From positions 1 through 56,583 of the forward strand of contig NZ_VWWJ01000038.1 in the NCBI RefSeq assembly GCF_011753055.1: DNA of 56,583 bases. The letters are read 5' to 3'. A program made the position numbers and the translations under genes. The stretch is from Burkholderia sp. Ax-1719. GTDB lineage: Bacteria > Pseudomonadota > Gammaproteobacteria > Burkholderiales > Burkholderiaceae. The notes under the pieces are model-generated. The model searched no databases and was not told where the DNA came from. It saw nothing but the letters and a program-made list of their open reading frames with translations. Of this stretch, positions 50,940 to 56,583 are shown in pieces (position 1 is the stretch's first letter; each line of letters opens with the position of its first letter).

Positions 50940-52586
50940 TTAAAGCTGCGCGCTCAGCCGTTTGATCTCGCGATTGAGCACGCGCTCGTTGTCCGAATAA
51001 TCGATCGGCACGTCGATCACATGCACGCCCGGCTCGGCGAAACAGCGCGTGATGAGCGGCCCGAATTCGTCCGCCGCCGTCACGCGATGCCCGTGCGCGC
51101 CATAACTGCGCGCGTAATCGACGAAATCGGGGTTCTGCAGCGTCATGCCGTAATCGGGGAAATTCATGTTTTCCTGCTTCCAGCGGATCATGCCGAAAGC
51201 GTCGTCGCGCAACAGCAGCACGACGATGTCGAGCTTCAGGCGCACCGCCGTCTCCAGTTCCTGCGAATTCATCATGAACCCGCCGTCGCCGCACACAGCC
51301 ACCACCTTGCGCTCGGGATGCACGATCTTGGTCGCAATCGCCGAAGGCAGGCCCGCGCCCATCGAGGCCAGCGCATTGTCGAGCAGCACCGAATTCGGCT
51401 CGCGCGCCCGGTAATACCGCGCGAACCAGATCTTGTACATGCCGTTATCGAGACACAGGATGCCGTCCTCGGGCATCGCCTGATAGACGTCGTGCACGAG
51501 GCGCACCGGATAGATCGGAAAACGTTCGTCGTGCTGGCCTTTGGCGAGATGGGCGTCGAAGTGGCGCTTGATCTCTTCGAAGCGCGTGAAATCCCACGCG
51601 TGCTCGCGCGACTTGAGCGCTTCCTTCAGTTGCCAGACGGCGTTGGCGATATCGCCCACCACCTCGATCTGCGGGAAATACACCGGATCGACTTCCGCGC
51701 CCAGGAAGTTCACGTGGATCACGGTCTTGCCTTCAGCGCTGCGCATGAAGAACGGCGGCTTTTCGATCACGTCGTGGCCGACGTTGATGATGCAGTCGGC
51801 GTGCTCGATGGCGCGGTGCACGAAGTCGCCATCCGAAAGCGTTGCGTTGCCAAGCCACAGCGGATGCGACTCGTCGATCACGCCCTTGCCCATCTGCGTG
51901 GTGAAAAACGGGATGCCGGTCTGATCGACGAATTCGCGCAGCACGTTGCGCGTGGTCTTGCGATTGCCGCCCGCACCGATCATCAGCACCGGATGCCGCG
52001 CCGAACAGATCGCCGCCACCGCATGCGCGACCGCTTTCTCCTCGGCGACCGGGCGGCGGCTGAAACTCTTGGGAATGGGCTTGCCGTCGCCCTCTTCATC
52101 GGCGACATCCTCGGGCAGTTCCAGATGCACCGCACCCGGACGCTCCTGCTCGGCCTGCCGGAACGCCTCGCGCACCAGCGCCGGAATATTGCCGATGGAA
52201 ACAATCTGGCGTGCGTACTTGGTGAGCGGTTCCATCATGCGCACCACGTCGACGATCTGGAAATGGCCCTGCTTGCTGGATTTGATGGGCTTCTGGCCCG
52301 TGACCATCAGCATCGGCATGCCGCCGAGCTGCGCATAGGCGGCGGCCGTCACGAAGTTGGTCGCGCCGGGGCCGAGCGTGGCGAGACACACGCCGGTGCG
52401 TCCCGTCAGCCGCCCATAGGTGGCGGCCATGAAACCGGCGGCCTGCTCATGGCGCGTAACGATCAGACGGATCTTCGAGCGCCGCAGCGACTCCAGCAGA
52501 TCGAGATTTTCCTCGCCGGGAATGCCGAAGATGTACTCCACGCCCTCGGCTTCGAGCGCCCTCACGAACAGATCCGATGCCTTCAT
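50940..52586 (-). CDS. Thiamine diphosphate enzyme, acetolactate synthase large-subunit type
   Basis: A 548-residue TPP-dependent enzyme with the catalytic Glu47 (TRHEQAAGF) and the TPP-binding CGDGGFMMNSQELETAVRL. It resembles catabolic AlsS-type synthase in lacking a neighbouring small subunit gene (ilvN/ilvH). The substrate pocket cannot be judged. Neighbouring aldehyde dehydrogenase suggests an alpha-keto acid to aldehyde/acid route or a C-C ligation pathway rather than branched-chain amino acid synthesis. That pathway assignment is inference. Confidence 0.82.
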   Translation of the reverse strand: MKASDLFVRALEAEGVEYIFGIPGEENLDLLESLRRSKIRLIVTRHEQAAGFMAATYGRLTGRTGVCLATLGPGATNFVTAAAYAQLGGMPMLMVTGQKPIKSSKQGHFQIVDVVRMMEPLTKYARQIVSIGNIPALVREAFRQAEQERPGAVHLELPEDVADEEGDGKPIPKSFSRRPVAEEKAVAHAVAAICSARHPVLMIGAGGNRKTTRNVLREFVDQTGIPFFTTQMGKGVIDESHPLWLGNATLSDGDFVHRAIEHADCIINVGHDVIEKPPFFMRSAEGKTVIHVNFLGAEVDPVYFPQIEVVGDIANAVWQLKEALKSREHAWDFTRFEEIKRHFDAHLAKGQHDERFPIYPVRLVHDVYQAMPEDGILCLDNGMYKIWFARYYRAREPNSVLLDNALASMGAGLPSAIATKIVHPERKVVAVCGDGGFMMNSQELETAVRLKLDIVVLLLRDDAFGMIRWKQENMNFPDYGMTLQNPDFVDYARSYGAHGHRVTAADEFGPLITRCFAEPGVHVIDVPIDYSDNERVLNREIKRLSAQL

Positions 52587-52691
52587 CGACCACCTCGCAG
52601 AAAGGGGCGAGGGCCGCCGCCCTTCGCATGGCCGACAGATTACTCCCGCAGGACGGAATGCGTCGTGAAGCGCGCAGGTCTGAAGGCGGGA

Positions 52692-53120
52692 CTAGCGCAT
52701 GATCGTCGCGCAGCCCGCGACGATGGGTTTGGCGTTGGGGTCGGCCATGGTGTCGTAGAGATCGCCGCCGGGGCCTTTGGTCCACCACGCGTAACGGTCG
52801 CCGACATATTTCACGCCCGAGGCCGCCACCACGCCGACGAGCAGCACCTTGCGGCCGTCAACCGGCACGAGCGCGAAGCTCTGGCCGTTGGACGCGTTGA
52901 AATAGCTGACCTTGAAGGTCTTGCCGCTGGCGCAGGTGTAACTGAAGGTCTGACGCGACTGGACGTGGATGTCACGAATGGCGAGCGGCGCGCCGTCATG
53001 GCCGTTGCCCGACGCCGCGTGTGCGGCGGGGATCGCGATTGTGACAAGCGCCACGAACGCGCCACAGAGCGCGCCACCGAGCGCGAGGAAACGGGATACA
53101 CCGTTGCGAGCATCGATCAA
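52692..53120 (-). CDS. MliC-like lysozyme inhibitor domain protein
   Basis: About 142 residues with a signal peptide (RFLALGGALCGAFVALVTIA, cleavage near AHAA) and a C-terminal MliC-type domain: FSYTCASGKTFKVSYFN, LVPVDGRKVLLV, ASGVKYVGDRYAWWTKGPG and a second Cys near the end (AGC). MliC proteins inhibit C-type lysozymes in the envelope. There is no lipobox, so it is predicted periplasmic, unlike E. coli MliC. I chose the TTG at 53120 because GGAG stands six bases upstream; a TTG at 53141 is possible. Confidence 0.75.
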   Translation of the reverse strand: MIDARNGVSRFLALGGALCGAFVALVTIAIPAAHAASGNGHDGAPLAIRDIHVQSRQTFSYTCASGKTFKVSYFNASNGQSFALVPVDGRKVLLVGVVAASGVKYVGDRYAWWTKGPGGDLYDTMADPNAKPIVAGCATIMR

Positions 53121-53172
53121 GGCGAACTCCTGACGTGCCAAACCGGTTGGAAGAAAGATCGGAAACCGCAGA

Positions 53173-53361
53173 TCAAGGATCGATCACATCGGCGCAGGCA
53201 TCGGTGGGCGCGGCTGCGACGTGGCCGACCAGCGGCACGATCTTCAGTCCCGCCGACGCCACGCGGCAAGGCGCGGCCGCCAGCCCGCAACCCGACAGCG
53301 CAAAAACGCACGACAACGCGCTCATCCAGCACGTAAGACGCAGCACACGCGATCTGCTCAT
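53173..53361 (-). CDS. Small lipoprotein (resembles DUF6726)
   Basis: A 62-residue protein with a lipoprotein signal peptide whose lipobox is ALSGCG (Cys about residue 25), then a short mature part (LAAAPCRVASAGLKIVPLVGHVAAAPTDACADVIDP, quoted here only as landmarks LKIVPLVGH and DACADVIDP) with two further Cys. The start at 53361 has GGAGG five bases before it. The short conserved pattern looks like a small Burkholderia lipoprotein family; the name is from memory and the function is unknown. Confidence 0.7.
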   Translation of the reverse strand: MSRSRVLRLTCWMSALSCVFALSGCGLAAAPCRVASAGLKIVPLVGHVAAAPTDACADVIDP

Positions 53362-53503
53362 ACCCACCTCCCAGCCTCAGCCTGACACGATAACCCGCGT
53401 TACGCCGGCGGGGTGTTGCGGTGCTGCGCTGCTGCACATTCGCGCGCGCGAGCGGCAACGATCAGACGCTGCCGCTCGACTTTGGTTCGATCGGGGTGTG
53501 CCC

Positions 53504-54727
53504 TTACTTCGACGCCTCGCCCGCCACCGGGCGCACCGCCGCCGCAGCGGCCCGTGCGCGTGCGCGTGCTTCTTCGAGATCGGCGCCCGTCGCGAGCGCC
53601 ACGCCCATGCGGCGCTTTACGAAGCTTTCCGGCTTGCCGAACAGGCGCAGGTCCGCGCCCGGCACGGCCAGCGCATCGGCGATGCCTTCGAAGGCGATGC
53701 CGCGCGCGTCCATGCCGCCGTAGATCACCGCCGACGCGCCCGGGCCGCGCGCCGTCGTATCGACCGGCAGGCCGAGAATCGCGCGCGCGTGCAGTTCGAA
53801 TTCCGAAAAGCGTTGCGACGCCAGCGTCACCAGCCCCGTGTCATGCGGACGCGGGCTGACTTCCGAGAACCACACTTCGTCGCCGCGCACGAACAGTTCG
53901 ACGCCGAACAGACCACGCCCGCCCAGCGCCTCGGTCACCTTGTGAGCGATCTCGCGCGAGCGTTCCAGCGCCTTCGCGCTCATCGGCTGCGGCTGCCACG
54001 ACTCGACGTAATCGCCGTCCACCTGCTTGTGGCCGATCGGGTCGCAGTAATACGTCTGCACCTGGCCGCTGCCCGAATCCGTCGCGCGCACGGTGAGTTG
54101 CGTGATTTCGTATTCGAAGTCGATAAAGCCTTCAACGATCACGCGGCCGTGATTCACGCGGCCGCCCGCGAGCGCGTATTGCCACGCGTGCTCGACATCG
54201 GCGTCGCTGCGCAGCACCGACTGCCCCTTGCCCGACGAGGACATCACCGGCTTCACCACGCACGGGTAGCCCACCTTGGCGATGCCGGCCTTCAGCTCGT
54301 CGAGCGAATCGGCGAACGCGTACGGAGACGTGGGCAGACCGAGCTCTTCGGCGGCGAGGCGGCGGATGCCTTCGCGGTTCATCGTGAGCTGGGCGGCGCG
54401 CGCCGTGGGGATGACTTCGGCCACGCCTTCGGATTCGACCGCGGCGAGGGCATCGGTAGCGATGGCCTCGATTTCCGGCACCACGAGGTGCGGACGCTCG
54501 GCGTCGATCAGCGCGCGCAGCGCCTTGGGATCGGCCATGTCGATGACGTGCGCGCGATGCGCGACCTGATGGCCGGGCGCGTTCTCGTAACGGTCGACGG
54601 CGATCACCTCGACGCCAAGGCGCTGCAACGCGATGATCACTTCCTTGCCGAGCTCGCCAGCGCCGAGCAGCATGACACGGGTGGCGGAAGCGGAAAGCGG
54701 CGTGCCGATGCGGGGGCCGGTCTGCAT
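53504..54727 (-). CDS. purT: Formate-dependent GAR transformylase
   Basis: A 407-residue ATP-grasp enzyme that formylates glycinamide ribonucleotide with formate and ATP, an alternative to PurN. It has the N-terminal VMLLGAGELGKEVIIALQ, the ATP-binding VVKPVMSSSGKGQSVL (about 150-168) and the GLFGVELFVRGDEVWFSEVSPRPHDTG metal site. I chose the ATG at 54727 with GGAGA four bases upstream; the longer frame to 54964 adds an unrelated Arg/Ser-rich stretch. Confidence 0.95.
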   Translation of the reverse strand: MQTGPRIGTPLSASATRVMLLGAGELGKEVIIALQRLGVEVIAVDRYENAPGHQVAHRAHVIDMADPKALRALIDAERPHLVVPEIEAIATDALAAVESEGVAEVIPTARAAQLTMNREGIRRLAAEELGLPTSPYAFADSLDELKAGIAKVGYPCVVKPVMSSSGKGQSVLRSDADVEHAWQYALAGGRVNHGRVIVEGFIDFEYEITQLTVRATDSGSGQVQTYYCDPIGHKQVDGDYVESWQPQPMSAKALERSREIAHKVTEALGGRGLFGVELFVRGDEVWFSEVSPRPHDTGLVTLASQRFSEFELHARAILGLPVDTTARGPGASAVIYGGMDARGIAFEGIADALAVPGADLRLFGKPESFVKRRMGVALATGADLEEARARARAAAAAVRPVAGEASK

Positions 54728-55039
54728 GATGTCTCCAGAAATCACGGTGAATGAATGACGATGAGGCGCGACGCTCGCGCGCTTCATGGATGACGCACGA
54801 ATGCGAGGAAGCGTCGATGTTAACACGCGCACCCCATGCGTTTTGCCTGGCCGGATGGCCAACGCGGATGCTTTGCGGGTGCAATGACGCCCGCCGCGGC
54901 TCACTCCCGCTCGTTTCCAACTAACTGTTACAGGTGAAGGGCTTTCGCGCGAAGAAGTCACCATTTAGCGAACGTTTGCGCTCGCATGGCGTCTCCTGGT
55001 GCGTTACGCTTACGCCTTCGCCAGTTACGAGGAAATGCG
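54728..55039. other. Divergent intergenic region between purT and the META-domain gene
   Basis: About 310 bases that must hold both promoters. No consensus hexamer pair stands out on either strand, and I see no PurR-like palindrome. No ORF with a ribosome site is found. Confidence 0.35.
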
Positions 55040-55666
55040 ATGTCCCACCGCTTGAGCACACGCCCCGCCGGGCACACGATGACGCGCCTGCTCGCGTCGC
55101 GCGCGGCGCCGCTCGCGGCCGCCATCGGCGCAGCACTGATGCTTGCCGCGTGCAAGCTGCCGGTTCACCAGGACGCGTCCGCACCCGCGCCCGACCCGTT
55201 CAATCCCGCCGCCACGCAGTTGCTCGACAACACGCAATGGCAGCTCGTCGAATGGAAGCGCGCCGACGGAACGCTGCGCGCCATTCCGGGCGCCAACGCC
55301 GATGCCGGCGCCGCAGCCGCGCCGGGCGCGCGCCCGCTCACGCTCGATCTGTCCACCGCGAACGGCCAGCGCCGCGCCAGCGGTTTCTCGGGCTGCAACC
55401 GCTACATGGGCCGTTACACGCTCAAGGACGGCCTGCTGTCGTTCGACCAGCTCGCGGGCACGCGCATGGCATGCGTCGGCGCGGGCGGCGAGATCGAAGG
55501 CCCGTATCTGGACGCGCTCGCGCATATCGCTCGCACCGGCGTGCAGATGCGCTCGCCGCAGGCGCTGCTGCTCATTCTGGAAAACGGCGATCACCTGACG
55601 TTCGCGCAGGCTGGCGCGGCCGTCCCCGCAGCGGCATCCGCGACGCAAGGTCAGCAGGGTCAGTGA
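55040..55666 (+). CDS. META domain (HslJ-like) lipoprotein
   Basis: A 208-residue protein. A lipoprotein signal peptide ends in the lipobox LAACK (Cys about residue 38), followed by a META domain: LLDNTQWQLVEWKRADGT, SGFSGCNRYMGRYTLKDG, LSFDQLAGTRMACVG and YLDALAHI. HslJ-type proteins are envelope stress proteins of uncertain function. The start at 55040 has GAGGAA before it; the first 14 residues may be dispensable, with a second Met at 14. A strong terminator follows. Confidence 0.9.
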   Translation: MSHRLSTRPAGHTMTRLLASRAAPLAAAIGAALMLAACKLPVHQDASAPAPDPFNPAATQLLDNTQWQLVEWKRADGTLRAIPGANADAGAAAAPGARPLTLDLSTANGQRRASGFSGCNRYMGRYTLKDGLLSFDQLAGTRMACVGAGGEIEGPYLDALAHIARTGVQMRSPQALLLILENGDHLTFAQAGAAVPAAASATQGQQGQ

Positions 55667-55687
55667 AGCGCTAGCGCACTGCCCCGT

Positions 55688-55720
55688 AGCCGCGCGCTCA
55701 TCCCGCGCGGCTGTTTTTTT
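55688..55720 (+). terminator. Intrinsic terminator after the META-domain gene
   Basis: A 9-bp GC-rich stem (55688-55696 with 55704-55712) with a 7-base loop is followed by GTTTTTTT. Confidence 0.9.
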
Positions 55721-55750
55721 GCTGCTGACTGTTGCTGACTGCTGCTGACT
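55721..55750. repeat. Three 10-bp tandem repeats
   Basis: GCTGCTGACT, GTTGCTGACT and GCTGCTGACT are contiguous and directly follow the terminator U tract. They lie outside any gene. Confidence 0.85.
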
Positions 55751-55919
55751 ATTTGTCGCGTTTTGCCCGCGCGTTTTCCCGATTCGCGTCGACTGGCCGA
55801 CCGCTCCCCTGACGATGCCCCCCGCCAATGCAGCGCCGCGACAACGCGCATGGCGGCGCACCAGGGTCGAGCGGTTACACTCGACACCTTGCCCAAACTT
55901 TCATCGTAGATCTCTGGCA

Positions 55920-56583
55920 TGCACACGGTAGTTCCTGGCTGGTTCGGCTTATCGGCCGTCTGGTTCATCCCTCTGATCTGGCGTCTCGTGAAGTCGGTGC
56001 TGCCCGGCGGCGCGGGACTGCGCGGCCCCGGCACGATCCGCCTGTGGCTCGGCTTCTTCTGCGTGCTGCTGTCGAGCTGCGCGCTCGAAGCCTCGCTCAT
56101 GAATATCGAGGGCTTCGATGCGCTCGGCCACGCGCTGGGCGGCGGCCTGAGCAAACTGATCGGCCACGTCGCCGCCCCCCTCGCGATGACGGCGCTGTTC
56201 TTCATCAGCCTGCCGTGGCTGATCGAGTTCCGCTGGCGCGACTTCTTCGTCTGGGCCGACGTCTCGCTCGGCCTTGGCCTGAACATCCGCCCGTCCAATG
56301 ACGACGATGAGGACGGCGAGCGCGTGTCGCGCCGCAGCCGCCGCGCGTCGCAAGACAGCGCGAAGGCGTCAAGCGCATCGACCGGCATGAGCGCCGGGCT
56401 CGCCGGGCTGGGCAGTCTGGGCAGCGCGCTTGGCCTCGGCGGCGGTCTCGCCGCGGGCGAAGGCCCGAATATCGGTTCGGGCGCGGGCACCCCCGCACCG
56501 CACGACGACCCGCCGCGCAAGCGACCGACGGTCTGGCGTCCGCAGATGCTGGGCAAACGCGCAGCGGCGAGCGCCGCCGCTGC
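55920..56583 (+). CDS. ftsK: DNA translocase FtsK, N-terminal part (3' truncated by the window edge)
   Basis: The open frame runs from ATG at 55920 to the window end (221 full codons). It has four hydrophobic segments within the first 115 residues (for example VWFIPLIWRLV, LWLGFFCVLLSSCAL, PLAMTALFFISLPWLIEF), the loop EGFDALGHALGGGLSKLIGHV and IEFRWRDFFVWADV, typical of the FtsK 4TM domain, then a low-complexity acidic/Ser/Gly linker. The motor domain lies outside the window. FtsK pumps DNA at the septum during chromosome segregation. A weak TACACT at 55877-55882 may be its -10. Confidence 0.85.

Noticed and set aside
49953..53336. An 1127-codon plus-strand frame opposite the ALDH and TPP enzyme genes
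   Set aside because: Antisense shadow of two clear enzyme genes and of the MliC-like gene.
55828..56301. A 157-codon frame overlapping the start of ftsK
   Set aside because: It is out of frame with the recognisable FtsK membrane segments and is Arg-rich.
1..56583. Defence system, prophage, insertion sequence, CRISPR array, rRNA or tRNA
   Set aside because: I looked for transposases, integrases, Cas or toxin-antitoxin motifs, spaced repeats and tRNA-like cloverleafs and saw none; the genes are mostly core metabolism and envelope.

Overview
The window is a GC-rich, densely coded stretch of a Burkholderiaceae chromosome, most likely Burkholderia sensu lato (Paraburkholderia, Caballeronia or a close relative) and probably the main replicon. 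The reasons are the gene orders purD-hemF-nadD-rsfS-rlmH-maf-rng and DUF3619-DUF3106-RDD, a DUF4148 gene, the LPS genes around msbA, and essential genes such as dnaE and ftsK. This assignment rests on recognised protein families and gene order, not on a database search. I see no rRNA, tRNA, CRISPR array, insertion sequence, phage or integrase.

Layout. 1-1.7 kb: end of a DUF3619 gene, a DUF3106 gene and an RDD membrane protein. 1.9-4.9 kb: an LpxH-like phosphoesterase, a GT4 glycosyltransferase and a diacylglycerol kinase, probably one envelope-lipid unit ending at a strong terminator. 5.1-7.2 kb: TetR regulator, LOG-family hydrolase and an SDR. 7.2-12.5 kb (minus): DUF924, AlaX editing protein, truncated haemoglobin, a large FtsX-type permease and DUF4126. 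12.7-21.7 kb (minus): an SMR guanidinium exporter behind a clear guanidine-II riboswitch, then the kdp potassium system (a small membrane ORF, kdpF, A, B, C, D, E). 21.8-25.4 kb (minus): a degenerate APH-fold protein, quinone oxidoreductase, methylglyoxal synthase and an SDR. 25.7-35.3 kb (plus): upp, yebC, purD, hemF, nadD, rsfS, rlmH, maf, rng and mnmH. 35.3-41.6 kb: a DUF4148 gene with structured flanks, then the LPS genes (GT4, O-antigen ligase, msbA, GT2). 41.5-49 kb: dnaE, trhO, gluQ and a RhlE-type helicase. 49.4-52.6 kb (minus): an aldehyde dehydrogenase and an acetolactate-synthase-like enzyme. 52.7-56.6 kb: MliC-like protein, small lipoprotein, purT, a META/HslJ lipoprotein and the start of ftsK.

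How they work together. Several genes serve the envelope: lipid head-group and DAG recycling, LPS core/O-antigen assembly with MsbA flipping, and lysozyme inhibition. Others serve translation and tRNA quality: AlaX editing, MnmH, TrhO and GluQRS acting at wobble position 34, RlmH and RsfS on the ribosome, and RNase G. Kdp is a K+ starvation module with its own sensor and regulator.

The most striking regulatory element is the guanidine-II riboswitch (two hairpins with ACGR loops) before the SMR gene. The strand of its P1 stem nearest the gene can also pair with the gene's Shine-Dalgarno sequence, which suggests a translational switch. Other points worth attention are the unannotated-looking small membrane ORF before kdpF, a 12-bp repeat coding an acidic/His tail on KdpD, palindromes over the DUF4148 promoter with a hairpin-rich downstream region, and the long structured leader of the RhlE gene. 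I do not see a defence system or another clearly new multi-gene system.
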